A DNA stretch of 64,000 bases from Ensifer canadensis (GTDB lineage Bacteria; Pseudomonadota; Alphaproteobacteria; Rhizobiales; Rhizobiaceae). Positions 1 to 8,844 of the stretch are shown piece by piece. The notes beneath the pieces were generated by a model, which was given only the letters and a program-made list of their open reading frames with translations, did no database searches and was not told the origin of the DNA. The position numbers and the translations under genes were made by a program. Where the stretch lies: contig NZ_CP083370.1 of the NCBI RefSeq assembly GCF_017488845.2, forward strand, positions 3,597,501 through 3,661,500. Reading direction: 5' to 3'. The first letter of the stretch is position 1, and each line of letters starts with the position of its first letter.

Positions 1-1107
1 ATGGATTTCGCCCCCTCCTTCCAGATGGGCCACCCGATCGCCTTCGATTTTGCCGAACGCCTTGCCGAAATCGCGCCGGGGCCGGAAGGCCAGAAGCTCG
101 ACCGCGTGTTCTTCACCGGCTCGGGCTCGGAATCGGTTGACACGGCGCTGAAGATGGCCATCGCCTATCAGCGCGCGATCGGCCAGGGCACTCGCACGCG
201 GCTGATCGGGCGCGAGCGCGGCTACCACGGCGTCGGCTTCGGCGGCATTTCGGTGGGCGGCATCCTCAACAACCGCCGCGTCTTCCCGCAGCTTCCCGGT
301 TCCGACCATCTGCGCCACACCCACGACCTTGCCAAGAATGCCTTCGTCAAGGGCCAGCCCGAGCACGGCGCCGAACTTGCCGACGATCTCGAACGGCTGG
401 TGGCGCTACACGGCGCCGAAACCATCGCCGCCTGCATCGTCGAGCCGGTTGCCGGTTCGACGGGCGTGCTCATCCCGCCGAAGGGCTATCTCGAGCGGCT
501 GCGCGCGATCTGCGACAAACACGGCATCCTGTTGATCTTCGACGAAGTCATCACCGGCTTCGGTCGCCTTGGCGCTGCGTTCGCCACCGACTTCTTCGGC
601 GTCACCCCGGACCTGGTGACGGCGGCGAAGGGGCTCACCAACGGCGCCATCCCAATGGGCGCGGTCTTTGCCAGCCGCAAGGTGCACGACGCATTGATGC
701 ACGGCCCGGAAAACCAGATCGAGCTCTTCCACGGCTACACCTATTCCGGCCACCCGGCCGCCTGCGCCGCGGGTATCGCCACGCTCGACATCTATCGCGA
801 TGAGGGCCTGATGACCCGCGCCACCGAGCTGCAGGACGCCTGGCATGATGCCATGCATTCGCTGAACGGCCTGCCGCATGTCATCGACATCCGCACCATC
901 GGCCTCATCGCCGGCATCGAGCTGCAGTCACGCGAGGGTGCTGTCGGCGCCCGCGCCTATGAGGTCTTCGTCGATTGCTTCGAAAAGGGGCTGCTGATCC
1001 GCGTGACCGGCGACATCATCGCCTTCTCGCCGCCGCTGATCGCCGACGAAAATCACTTCGGCGAAATCGTCTCGATCCTCGGCGATGCCTTGAAGCGCGC
1101 CAAGTAA
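1..1107 (+). CDS. omega-amino acid:pyruvate-type aminotransferase, class III (5' partial)
   Basis: PLP-dependent class III aminotransferase, closest in feel to the beta-alanine/omega-amino acid:pyruvate transaminases. The visible 368 residues carry the GSGSESVDTALK cofactor-phosphate region, the IFDEVITGFGR aspartate motif and the PLP lysine in TAAKGLTNGAIPMGA (Lys210 of the visible part). Family members are about 440 residues. The expected first ~70 residues are missing, and the visible sequence starts in the conserved FAPSFQMGHP segment, so the ATG at base 1 is an internal methionine and the gene runs in from the left. It converges on the glycerate kinase gene, with a shared hairpin between them. 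The amine substrate is not decided by the sequence. The family assignment is secure. Confidence 0.88.
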   Translation: MDFAPSFQMGHPIAFDFAERLAEIAPGPEGQKLDRVFFTGSGSESVDTALKMAIAYQRAIGQGTRTRLIGRERGYHGVGFGGISVGGILNNRRVFPQLPGSDHLRHTHDLAKNAFVKGQPEHGAELADDLERLVALHGAETIAACIVEPVAGSTGVLIPPKGYLERLRAICDKHGILLIFDEVITGFGRLGAAFATDFFGVTPDLVTAAKGLTNGAIPMGAVFASRKVHDALMHGPENQIELFHGYTYSGHPAACAAGIATLDIYRDEGLMTRATELQDAWHDAMHSLNGLPHVIDIRTIGLIAGIELQSREGAVGARAYEVFVDCFEKGLLIRVTGDIIAFSPPLIADENHFGEIVSILGDALKRAK

Positions 1108-1117
1108 AAACAAGAGA

Positions 1118-1154
1118 TCATGGTCGCCGCCGAAACGTTTGGCGGCGACCATGA
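1118..1154. terminator. 14-bp perfect hairpin between convergent genes
   Basis: A 14-bp perfect stem (1118-1131 with 1141-1154) encloses a 9-nt loop, 11 bases after the aminotransferase stop and 40 bases before the end of the convergent glycerate kinase gene. The T-runs on either side are short, so it may terminate both genes only partially or protect 3' ends. Confidence 0.6.
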
Positions 1155-1194
1155 CACGCAGATTTTCTGTTCTGCCTTGAGCCGGAGAATCCGG

Positions 1195-2466
1195 CTAACG
1201 GATTAGCATCGCCCTGAAGTCATTGACATTGGTTCCAGTCGGACCGGGCGCGAAAAGATCGCCACTCACTGAGAATGCCGACCAGGCATCGTGGCGCGCC
1301 AGATGCGCCCGCGGATCAGCACCGGCAGTACGCATGCGACTGACGCTGCCGCCATCGGCAAAGGCGCCGGCATTGTCCTCAGACCCGTCGATGCCGTCCG
1401 TATCCGCCGCCAGGGCATCGATCCCGTCGAGCCCCTCGATGTCGAGCGCCAGCGACAGCAACAGCTCGCTGTTGCGGCCGCCTTTGCCGTAATCCTTGCC
1501 CGATATCGTCACAGTCGTTTCGCCGCCGGAAAGCAGCACGACCGGCTTTTCGAAAGGTTGATTGCGCTGGGCGACTTCACGCGCCAGCGCCGCATGCATG
1601 CGGCCGATATCGCGCGCCTCGCCTTCAATCGCATCAGAAAGAATGCGCGCCTCTACACCCAATTCCTGCGCCGTCCTTGCTGCAGCCTCCAGCGAGACAC
1701 GCGCCGACGCAATCACGTGGCATTCGTGCCGACGGAAAACCGGTTCGGACGGATCAGGTGCCCGCGCGGCACCGGATCGCAAGTGGGCCACCACGCCATC
1801 GGGAAGAGCCATGCGATAGCGGCCGACGATCTCCAGCGCCTCCTCCACCGTCGACCCGTCAGGCACTGTCGGGCCCGAGGCAACGAAAGCGGGGTTGTCG
1901 CCGGGAACGTCGGAAACGACGAGGCTGACGACACGCGCCGGCCCAGCGGCCGCCGCAAGACGGCCTCCCTTGATGCGCGACACATGTTTGCGCACGACGT
2001 TCATCGCGGAAATCGGTGCGCCGGAGGCAAGCAGCGCCCGGTTGACGGCGATCTCGTCGGCAAGCATCAAACCCTCCGGCGGCGCCGGCAGCAAGGACGA
2101 TCCACCACCCGAAATCAGAGCGACAACCAGATCGTCAGCGGTCAGGCCTTCCACCAGCTTCAGCAGCTCTTCCGACGCCCGAAGGCCAGCCTCATCCGGC
2201 ACCGGATGGGCGGATTGCAACACGCGAATGCGCTCGCAGCGTTCAATCGGCCCGTGGCGCGCAACGACGGCGCCGGTCAGCGGGTGATCCCACAGCTTTT
2301 CGAAAGCTGCGGCCATCTGGCTTGCGGCCTTGCCCGCGCCGACAACGATCGTTCGTCCCTTCGGCTTTTCCGGCAGATGCGCGCGGATCGCCTCATAGGG
2401 ATCGGCGGCGCGGACGGCCGCGTCGAAAAGGGCGGTGAGAAAGGGACGCGCTTCGAAGGCCGCCAT
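1195..2466 (-). CDS. glycerate 2-kinase, type II (MOFRL family)
   Basis: This 423-residue protein belongs to the GckA/TtuD family, which phosphorylates glycerate with ATP to 2-phosphoglycerate and is often misnamed hydroxypyruvate reductase. Supporting signs are the N-terminal VVGAGKAASQMA nucleotide-binding segment, LISGGGSSLLPAPPEGL, VRKHVSRIKGGRLA, and the C-terminal MOFRL domain with LLSGGETTVTI and AADTDGIDGSEDNAGA. The length is normal. It is the third gene of an operon with the GMC oxidoreductase and Dabb protein upstream (gap 5 nt). It should therefore share the LacI-type operator at 4479-4496, so glycerate is a likely end product of the pathway this operon serves. Family assignment is firm; the pathway is inferred. 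Confidence 0.9.
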   Translation of the reverse strand: MAAFEARPFLTALFDAAVRAADPYEAIRAHLPEKPKGRTIVVGAGKAASQMAAAFEKLWDHPLTGAVVARHGPIERCERIRVLQSAHPVPDEAGLRASEELLKLVEGLTADDLVVALISGGGSSLLPAPPEGLMLADEIAVNRALLASGAPISAMNVVRKHVSRIKGGRLAAAAGPARVVSLVVSDVPGDNPAFVASGPTVPDGSTVEEALEIVGRYRMALPDGVVAHLRSGAARAPDPSEPVFRRHECHVIASARVSLEAAARTAQELGVEARILSDAIEGEARDIGRMHAALAREVAQRNQPFEKPVVLLSGGETTVTISGKDYGKGGRNSELLLSLALDIEGLDGIDALAADTDGIDGSEDNAGAFADGGSVSRMRTAGADPRAHLARHDAWSAFSVSGDLFAPGPTGTNVNDFRAMLIR

Positions 2467-2471
2467 CGTCT

Positions 2472-2789
2472 TCAGCCCGCGATTTCGAGATCGTAGACGA
2501 AAATGCCGTCGATGCCGCCTTGCGCCGCCGCGACGATCTTTGCACCGGTCTGCCGATGCTCCGGATCGTCGAGATAGGCGTCACGCGCGGCTGCGTCGGA
2601 GAAATCGACGATGAAACCCTCGGCATACCCTTTGTCCATGCCCACTTCCGGGCTGACATTGGCGCCGGCATAGGTCGCGAGAAGGCCGGGAAGCCGGCTT
2701 TTTAGCGCCGCGATCTCGGCGAAGATCGACGCTTTCTCATCCGCCGAAACGTCTGGACGAAAGCGAATGAAGACACAGTGGCGGATCAT
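2472..2789 (-). CDS. Dabb (stress-responsive A/B barrel) family protein
   Basis: A 105-residue single-domain protein starting MIRHCVFIRFRPDVS. It has the features of the dimeric alpha-beta barrel (Dabb) family: an N-terminal RHxVxxxF strand, a helix with SADEKASIFAEIAALK, the GFIVDF strand and a final FVYDLEIAG strand. I prefer ATG 2789 over the in-frame TTG at 2801 because GAGGAAA lies just before it and the TTG overlaps the stop of the upstream gene. It lies between the GMC oxidoreductase and glycerate kinase with gaps of 8 and 5 nt, so it is co-transcribed. The family's activities are mostly unknown (a few plant and fungal members are cyclases). An enzymatic or protective role in the same catabolic route is only a guess. 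Confidence 0.82.
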   Translation of the reverse strand: MIRHCVFIRFRPDVSADEKASIFAEIAALKSRLPGLLATYAGANVSPEVGMDKGYAEGFIVDFSDAAARDAYLDDPEHRQTGAKIVAAAQGGIDGIFVYDLEIAG

Positions 2790-2797
2790 GGTTTTCC

Positions 2798-4453
2798 TCA
2801 ACGGATATCGGCGCGGGCACGTGGCCGGGCATCGTTTCGTTCATGGGCGAAGATCTCCGGCGGCAAGGGCTGGCGCTCGCGAATGATGTCGGCGCCCTTT
2901 TCGCCCATCATGATCGTCGGCCCGTTGGTGTTGCAAGAGGGAACGCGCGGCATGACCGAACTGTCGCAGACGCGAAGGCCCTCCAGCCCACGCACTTTCA
3001 GATCGAGTCCGACCACGGCCATGGCGTCGGTGCCCATCTTGCAGGTGCCGACCGGGTGGTGGTCGGTCTTGGCATTGGCGCAGCCATAGTCGAAGAACTG
3101 CTCGTCGGAGACGACAGTGTTGCCCGGCAAACGTTCCGCCAGCACGAAAGGCTTGAGGGCGGCCTGCTGCATGATCTCGCGGGCTATCTTCAGCCCCTCG
3201 ATCGACATCTTGCGGTCGTGCGGATCTTCCCAGTAATTCGGATCGATCAGCGGCGCTGCGGCCGGATCAGCGTCGGAAAGCCTGACGGTGCCGCGTGAGC
3301 GCGGATGCAGATAGGCGGAATTGAGCGTCACGCCGGCGTTCTTCAGTCGCGCGACGCCAGCCTCGATGCCGGAGCCGAGGCCGAGGTGGAACTGGATATC
3401 CGGCGAGCGGGCATCCGGGTCGGCGTACCAGAAGCCGCCGGTCTCAAACAGGCTCGATGCCACCGGGCCGGAGCGGAAAAGCACGTATTGCAGGCCGGCC
3501 CAGAGCGTCCGGTGCAGCTTCGCGACGTTGTCATAGGTGTGATCGCCGGTGCATTCGGAAATGACGAACAGATCGAGGTGGTCCTGCAGATTGCCACCGA
3601 CGCCGGGTAGGTCGTGCTTTACCGGCACGCCCACCGACTTCAGGTGATCCGCCGGGCCGATACCGGATTGAAGGAGCAGCTTCGGCGAACCGATGGCGCC
3701 CGACGTGACCAGAACTTCCCGCTCCGCCCGGATCGTCTCGCTTCCCTTCGCCGTCACCACCTCGACGCCGACGGCGCGCGTACCCTCGAGCACGATCCGG
3801 GCGACGCGCGTTCCGGTGCGAACGGTAAGGTTCCGGCGGTCCTTGATCGGTGAGAGATAGGCAAGCGACGCGCTCGAACGCCGGCGATTGCGCTGCGTCA
3901 GTTGGTAGAAGCCGACGCCGGCCTGCTGACGGCCGTTGAAATCGTGATTGTAGGGAATGCCGAGTTCCTGGCCGGCGCGGATGTAGGCATCGCAGATCGG
4001 CAAGGTAGAAACCGGCATCGAGACGCCGAGCGGACCGCCATAGGCATGATAGTCGTCGGCGAAGCGCTGGTTGTCTTCGGCGCGCTTGAAATAGGGAAGA
4101 ACGCTGCGATAGTCCCAGCCGGCACAGCCGTCCTCGGACGCCCAGAGGTCATAGTCGGCCGCATTGCCGCGGGTGTAGAGCTGGGCATTGATCGACGAAC
4201 CGCCGCCGATGACCTTGGCCTGGGTGTAGCGCAGCACCCTGCCCTTCATGTGTTTCTGTGGCACGGTCTCCCAGCCCCAACTTGCAACTCCCTTGGTCAT
4301 CTTGGCAAAACCGGCCGGCATGTGAAACAGCGGGTTCCAGTCGCCGCCACCCGCCTCCAGCAACAGGACGCGGACCGACGGATCCTCAGAGAGACGGTTG
4401 GCGAGAACGCAGCCGGCAGGGCCGGCACCGGTGATGATATAGTCGTATGTCAT
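2798..4453 (-). CDS. GMC family FAD-dependent oxidoreductase (choline-dehydrogenase-like)
   Basis: About 551 residues. The N-terminal Rossmann motif YIITGAGPAGCVLANRLSE binds FAD. The GMC signature KVIGGGSSINAQLYTRG follows near residue 80, and the second GMC signature TSGAIGSPKLLLQSG is in the middle. The C-terminal catalytic region has DHHPVGTCKMG and the SCNTNGPTIMMGEKGAD segment. Such enzymes oxidise alcohol groups of polyols, choline or sugars in the cytoplasm or at the membrane; the substrate is not evident. I start at ATG 4453 (MTYDYIIT); a longer in-frame reading would run into the operator at 4479-4496. First gene of a three-gene operon with Dabb and glycerate kinase. The last ~20 residues form an Arg-rich tail. 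BetA itself is unlikely because no choline genes are nearby. Confidence 0.9.
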   Translation of the reverse strand: MTYDYIITGAGPAGCVLANRLSEDPSVRVLLLEAGGGDWNPLFHMPAGFAKMTKGVASWGWETVPQKHMKGRVLRYTQAKVIGGGSSINAQLYTRGNAADYDLWASEDGCAGWDYRSVLPYFKRAEDNQRFADDYHAYGGPLGVSMPVSTLPICDAYIRAGQELGIPYNHDFNGRQQAGVGFYQLTQRNRRRSSASLAYLSPIKDRRNLTVRTGTRVARIVLEGTRAVGVEVVTAKGSETIRAEREVLVTSGAIGSPKLLLQSGIGPADHLKSVGVPVKHDLPGVGGNLQDHLDLFVISECTGDHTYDNVAKLHRTLWAGLQYVLFRSGPVASSLFETGGFWYADPDARSPDIQFHLGLGSGIEAGVARLKNAGVTLNSAYLHPRSRGTVRLSDADPAAAPLIDPNYWEDPHDRKMSIEGLKIAREIMQQAALKPFVLAERLPGNTVVSDEQFFDYGCANAKTDHHPVGTCKMGTDAMAVVGLDLKVRGLEGLRVCDSSVMPRVPSCNTNGPTIMMGEKGADIIRERQPLPPEIFAHERNDARPRARADIR

Positions 4454-4478
4454 TGCCTGTCTTCCTCCACGGCACGGC

Positions 4479-4496
4479 ATTTGGAACGTTCCAAAT
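4479..4496. promoter_or_regulatory. LacI-family operator, perfect 18-bp palindrome
   Basis: ATTTGGAACGTTCCAAAT is a perfect palindrome with the central CG typical of LacI/GalR operators, 26 bases upstream of the GMC oxidoreductase ATG. The same core TTGGAACGTTCCAA occurs upstream of the LacI gene at 17620-18663, so that regulator, not the nearer one at 11451, is the probable ligand. Confidence 0.82.
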
Positions 4497-4560
4497 TTCC
4501 GACGTGTTAAACTCGAAACCTGCTCGCCGTTGCGAGCCCCGGACTGCCCTGCACTATTTT

Positions 4561-5340
4561 CTAGAGTCGACCGATCGACAGGCCGCCATCGGCCTGGATG
4601 ACTGAGCCGGTCGCAAAGCCGAATTTGCCGCTGGCAAGCCCTGCGGCGATGTTGCCGATGTCTTCTGGCTCGCCCCAGCGTTTCATCGGCACCAGTCCGC
4701 CGTCGATCAGGGCGTCGTATTTCGCCGAGACGCCAGCGGTCATGTCAGACCGGATGACCCCGGGCCGGATTTCGAAGACGGAGATGCCTGTGTCGGCCAG
4801 CCGCAAGGCGAGCCCCTGGCTGAAGGCGGCAAGGCCGGCCTTGGTCATGCAATAGTCGAGCCGCTCGGGCGAACTCATGGTCGCGGAAACCGATGTGATG
4901 TTGATGATTGAACGTGGTGCCGCACCTGGCGGCTCGGTGAGCATCGAGAGCAACACGGCCTGGGTGAAGAACACTGTGCCGCGCAAGTTGGTGGCGACGA
5001 TCGTGTCGAAATTCTCCGGCAGAAGGTCGAGAAAGTCGCCGCGCACGACGGAGGCGATGCCGGCGTTGTTGACGAGGCAGCGGATCGGGCCCAGTTCCTG
5101 GCGGATGCAGGCGACGGTGGCGGCATGCGCGCCGATATCGGCGAGATTGGCCTCGAGGTAGATGGCGCGACCGCCTTGCGCCGATAGCTCGGAGAGCGTG
5201 GCTTGCGTCGCTTGATCCGCCGCACCGAGCCCCGTCAGCGCTATGTCGAAGCCGTCGCGCGCCAGTGCCCGGGCCACGCCGAGTCCGATTCCGCGCCGGC
5301 CACCGGTGACAACAGCCACGGGACGCGTCGATGTCGTCAT
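4561..5340 (-). CDS. short-chain dehydrogenase/reductase, 3-ketoacyl-ACP reductase-like
   Basis: A 259-residue classical SDR. The cofactor motif TGGRRGIG is near residue 13, NNAG near residue 95, and the catalytic Ser-Tyr-Lys is visible as NITSVSAT followed by DYCMTK. The C-terminal AAGLASGKFGFATGSVIQADGG is typical. It reduces or oxidises a hydroxyl/ketone with NAD(P)H. The genomic setting, last gene of a sugar ABC transporter operon, suggests a sugar or polyol dehydrogenase rather than fatty acid synthesis. I start at ATG 5340, which overlaps the stop of the upstream GMC gene by 4 bases; the open frame extends further upstream but inside that gene. Confidence 0.87.
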   Translation of the reverse strand: MTTSTRPVAVVTGGRRGIGLGVARALARDGFDIALTGLGAADQATQATLSELSAQGGRAIYLEANLADIGAHAATVACIRQELGPIRCLVNNAGIASVVRGDFLDLLPENFDTIVATNLRGTVFFTQAVLLSMLTEPPGAAPRSIINITSVSATMSSPERLDYCMTKAGLAAFSQGLALRLADTGISVFEIRPGVIRSDMTAGVSAKYDALIDGGLVPMKRWGEPEDIGNIAAGLASGKFGFATGSVIQADGGLSIGRL

Positions 5341-6836
5341 GCTCTCAGCTCCTTCGCAACGATATGGTCGGCAACGCGCAGCGCCTGTGCCGCCACCGTC
5401 AGCGCCGGGTTGACCGCAGCGGACGTTGGCAGGAAGCCGGCATCGACGACAAAGAGGTTCGGATGATCGAAGGCGCGGCAATAAACGTCGAGCGGCGCCT
5501 GACCGGGATCGGTGCCCATCCGGATCGTGCCGCACTGGTGCGACGGCGTGCGCTTGTCGAAGGCCTGGGAGAGCACGATCGGATAGCCTGCAGCTTTGAA
5601 GTGGGCGCGCATCTTCGCTTCGAGCCCGGAAAGCGCCTCCATGTTCGAGCGCCGCCACTGCATGATGATGCCCTTGCCGTCGACCATGATGCGGCTTTCC
5701 GGGTTCGGCAGGTCCTCCGTCATCATGTACCAGTCGACCGCATGACCGGCCATGAAATCCAATGCGAAGCGCGGCGCCCAGACCGGCGCATTGGCCTTGA
5801 GGATGTCACCGTTGATCTTGCCGAGCAGCTGGACATTGCCGAGTGGCAAACCGTCCCTGCCGCCGGTCAGGTAATAATCGTTCAGCATCAGCGTCTTCTG
5901 GTAGATGCTGTCATTGCGCCTGAACGGATTGATCGCCAGCATGGCGCTGCAATTGTGGTTCATGAAGTTGCGGCCGACCTGGCCGGAGGCGTTGGCGAGC
6001 CCCTTGCCATCGCCGGAGCGCAGCAAGATGGCGGCCGAGTTGATCGCGCCCGCCGACAGGATCACCAACTTGGGCGACAGGCGCTTCTTCTCGCCCCTAT
6101 GGGTGTAATGGACCGCCTCGATCCGGCCGCCCCGACCTTTCTCCAGCGTGTCGACATGCGCGGAGGTGATCAGCTCGATGTTGGGGTCATTCAGCGCGGA
6201 GGCGAGCGATGCGGTCTCGGCATCCTTCTTGCCCTTGCCGGTGTTGGGAAACCCGTCCCATGGCGTGCGCCCGCCTGCCAGCCACGTCTCGATGTCGACG
6301 CCAAGCGGCAGCGTCGCCGGATTGAGCCCCTGCGCCTTCAACTCGGCGCGCGCGCGAGCAATTGCCGGCTCGTCCGGTACCGGGCCATAAGGGTAGGGCG
6401 AGGCGTGGAACGGCTCCGTAGGGTCCTGACCCAATTCGCCACGCACCTCGAACAGTTGCTCGGCTTTGCCGTACCACGGCTCCAGCTCTTCATAGAGAAA
6501 GGGCCATGCCGGCGAAACGCCGCCAAGATGCTGCATCTCGGTGAAATCCTCTGCACGGTAGCGCAAGAGCACCGCACCGAAGAGTTTGGAATTGCCGCCA
6601 ACGAAATAGAAATTGCCCGGATTGAACTCCGTGCCGTCGGCTTCGCGCCACATCTCCTTGGGCCGGAAATGGCCCTTGACGAAGATCGAACTATAGCTGC
6701 GCGCTTCCGGTGTGTCGGGCAGGCGCTCGCCGCGCTCGAGTATGGCTATGCGCGCCCCGGAGCCGGCAAGCCCCGCCGCAACGGTGGAGCCGCCGATGCC
6801 CGACCCGATGATGACGATATCCGGCTGCTGCTCCAT
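5337..6836 (-). CDS. GMC family oxidoreductase (sugar/alcohol dehydrogenase-like)
   Basis: A 499-residue flavoprotein with the N-terminal FAD motif DIVIIGSGIGGSTVAAGLA. FYFVGGNSKLFGAV replaces the classic GGSS GMC signature, ILSAGAINSAAILLRS lies in the middle, and the C-terminal HQCGTIRMG precedes VVDAGFLPTSAAVNPALTVAAQALRVADHI. This arrangement matches the GMC branch containing fructose and gluconate dehydrogenase large subunits and pyranose-oxidase-like proteins more than choline dehydrogenase. I see no signal peptide and no cytochrome partner gene. It is the fifth gene of the ABC transporter operon, 6 nt after the ATPase gene and overlapping the SDR gene by 4 nt, so it probably oxidises the imported carbohydrate. 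Confidence 0.85.
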   Translation of the reverse strand: MEQQPDIVIIGSGIGGSTVAAGLAGSGARIAILERGERLPDTPEARSYSSIFVKGHFRPKEMWREADGTEFNPGNFYFVGGNSKLFGAVLLRYRAEDFTEMQHLGGVSPAWPFLYEELEPWYGKAEQLFEVRGELGQDPTEPFHASPYPYGPVPDEPAIARARAELKAQGLNPATLPLGVDIETWLAGGRTPWDGFPNTGKGKKDAETASLASALNDPNIELITSAHVDTLEKGRGGRIEAVHYTHRGEKKRLSPKLVILSAGAINSAAILLRSGDGKGLANASGQVGRNFMNHNCSAMLAINPFRRNDSIYQKTLMLNDYYLTGGRDGLPLGNVQLLGKINGDILKANAPVWAPRFALDFMAGHAVDWYMMTEDLPNPESRIMVDGKGIIMQWRRSNMEALSGLEAKMRAHFKAAGYPIVLSQAFDKRTPSHQCGTIRMGTDPGQAPLDVYCRAFDHPNLFVVDAGFLPTSAAVNPALTVAAQALRVADHIVAKELRA

Positions 6837-6842
6837 CGGCCG

Positions 6843-7958
6843 TTACGCGATCCGTTGCTGCGTCTGAGGATCGAAGAACACCGCCTTGTCGAGATTGAAG
6901 GCGAGCTGCGACGTCTGGCCGGGTGCGATGCGCGCATCGGCACGCAGGCGGGCGACGACCTCCTTGCCGCCAAGGCGGGTCACCGCAAAGGTGTCCGAAC
7001 CGGCGGGCTCGACCACCTCGATCAGGCATTCGCCTTCGACGATCGCCTTGGCATTGCGGTCGGCACCGTCAGGGTCGGTCAGTGCTTCCGGGCGGATGCC
7101 GAAGACGACGTCCTTGCCGGCATAGGTAGAGAGTGCGCCGCTGGCATGCGGAACGGTGAGCTTCATCGGCTCGGCGTTCGGGCGCGCGAGCGTGACGGCA
7201 ACATCGGCGCCGTTCCTTTCGATCCGGGCCGTCAGCAGGTTCATGGCCGGCGAACCCATGAAGTCGGCGACGAACATGTTGGCCGGATTGTTGTAGATTT
7301 CGGCCGGCGTCCCGAATTGCTGCAGCACGCCATCCTTCAATACCGCGATCTTGGTCGCCAGCGTCATCGCCTCGATCTGGTCGTGGGTGACGTAGACGAT
7401 GGTTGTCTTCATCCGGTGGTGGAGACGCTTGATCTCGGTGCGCATGTCGACGCGCAGCTTGGCGTCCAGGTTCGACAGCGGTTCGTCGAAGAGAAAGACC
7501 TGCGGCTTGCGCACAAGGGCGCGGCCCATGGCGACACGCTGGCGCTGGCCGCCGGAAAGCTGGCTCGGCTTGCGATCGAGCAGATGGCCGATCTGCAGCA
7601 TGTCGGCGACCTGCTTGATCGCCTTCTCGCGTTCGTCCTTCGGCACGCCGCGGATTTCCATGCCGAAGGCGATGTTGCCCGCAACCGTCATGTTCGGATA
7701 GAGCGCGTAGGACTGGAACACCATGGCGATGTCGCGCTTGGACGGGTGCAGATCGGCGACCGACCGGCCGTTGATGGCGATCTCGCCCGAGGTGATTGGC
7801 TCCAGCCCGGCAATGGTGTTGAGCAGGGTGGACTTGCCGCAGCCGGACGGGCCGACGAGCACGAGGAAGCCGCCTTCGTCGATCTCCAGATTGATGTCCT
7901 TCAGGATCTCGAGCGAGCCGTAGGATTTGCGCAGGTTGCTGATTTTGAGGAACGACAT
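6843..7958 (-). CDS. sugar ABC transporter ATPase (UgpC/MalK-like)
   Basis: A 371-residue ATPase of carbohydrate importers. Walker A GPSGCGKST is near residue 37, the Q-loop FQSYALYPNMTV, the signature LSGGQRQRVAMGRA, Walker B VFLFDEPLSNLDAKLR and the switch histidine YVTHDQ follow. A C-terminal TOBE/MalK-type regulatory domain begins about residue 240 and includes FGIRPEAL. The start MSFLKISNLRKSYGS is standard. It energises the two permeases encoded just upstream (gap 4 nt). MalK-type ATPases are often shared between importers. Confidence 0.93.
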   Translation of the reverse strand: MSFLKISNLRKSYGSLEILKDINLEIDEGGFLVLVGPSGCGKSTLLNTIAGLEPITSGEIAINGRSVADLHPSKRDIAMVFQSYALYPNMTVAGNIAFGMEIRGVPKDEREKAIKQVADMLQIGHLLDRKPSQLSGGQRQRVAMGRALVRKPQVFLFDEPLSNLDAKLRVDMRTEIKRLHHRMKTTIVYVTHDQIEAMTLATKIAVLKDGVLQQFGTPAEIYNNPANMFVADFMGSPAMNLLTARIERNGADVAVTLARPNAEPMKLTVPHASGALSTYAGKDVVFGIRPEALTDPDGADRNAKAIVEGECLIEVVEPAGSDTFAVTRLGGKEVVARLRADARIAPGQTSQLAFNLDKAVFFDPQTQQRIA

Positions 7959-7962
7959 GAGC

Positions 7963-8844
7963 TTATCCTTTCACGGCGCCGGACATCAGCCCGCGCACGA
8001 AGTAGCGGCCGGACACGATGTAGACGATGAGCGTTGGCAGGGCGGCGAGGATCGCGCCCGCGAAATGAACGTTGTATTCCTTGACCCCGGTCGACGAGCT
8101 GACGAGGTTGTTGAGCGCCACCGTCATCGGCGTCGAAGAGGCGCCGGAGAAGGATGCCCCGAACAGGAAGTCGTTCCAGATATTGGTGAACTGCCAGATG
8201 ACCGAGACGACGATGATCGGACCGGACGACGGCAGCAGGATCCGCCAGAAGATCTGGAAGAAGCTGGCGCCATCGATCTGCGCCGCACGCACGAGTTCCG
8301 TCGGGAAGGCTTCGTAGTAGTTGCGGAAATAGAGCGTGGTGAAGCCGAGGCCGTAGATCACGTGGACGAAGATCAGGCCCCAGATCGATCCGGCAAGGCC
8401 GATGATGCCAAGCACGCGCGCCATCGGGATCAGCACGATCTGGAACGGGATGAAGCACGACAGGAGCAGCATGCCGAAGAAGATGTTGGCACCGGGAAAG
8501 CGCCACTTGGTCAGGACGTAGCCATTGAGCGCGCCGATCATCGTCGAGATCGCGACGGCCGGCACCACCATCAGGATCGAGTTGATGAAGAACGGCTTCA
8601 GGCCTGTCGGCTGAACTCCGATCTGCGCCGTCGACCAGGCCGAAAGCCAGGGTTCCAGTGTCAGGGTCTGCGGTAGGTTGAGCATGCCGCCCTGGCGGAT
8701 CTCGTCGAGCGGTTTCAGCGAGTTGACCAGCATGACATAGAGCGGCAGCAGCGAATAGAGCGCAAAGACGATGAGTACCGTGTAGATCAGGGCACGCGTC
8801 AGGCGGTTGTGCGAGATGACATTGTCTGGGCTGGGGGCGCTCAT
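7963..8844 (-). CDS. sugar ABC transporter permease (MalG-like)
   Basis: 293 residues with about six membrane segments, starting MSAPSPDNVISHNRLTRALIYTVLI. The EAA loop that contacts the ATPase is visible as ELVRAAQIDGASFFQIFWRILLP. The protein ends in the typical VSGRYFVRGLMSGAVKG. I start at ATG 8844, which overlaps the stop of the MalF-like gene by 4 nt; an upstream in-frame extension lies wholly inside that gene. It forms the inner-membrane channel of the importer with its partner. Confidence 0.93.
   Translation of the reverse strand: MSAPSPDNVISHNRLTRALIYTVLIVFALYSLLPLYVMLVNSLKPLDEIRQGGMLNLPQTLTLEPWLSAWSTAQIGVQPTGLKPFFINSILMVVPAVAISTMIGALNGYVLTKWRFPGANIFFGMLLLSCFIPFQIVLIPMARVLGIIGLAGSIWGLIFVHVIYGLGFTTLYFRNYYEAFPTELVRAAQIDGASFFQIFWRILLPSSGPIIVVSVIWQFTNIWNDFLFGASFSGASSTPMTVALNNLVSSSTGVKEYNVHFAGAILAALPTLIVYIVSGRYFVRGLMSGAVKG

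Noticed and set aside
1..3. ATG at the first base as the true start of the aminotransferase
   Set aside because: The protein would lack the conserved N-terminal ~70 residues; the visible part begins in a conserved internal motif.
5331..8030. An 899-codon open frame on the plus strand
   Set aside because: It lies wholly antisense to the GMC, ABC ATPase and SDR genes; it is Arg/Asp/His-rich shadow coding caused by high GC at third positions.
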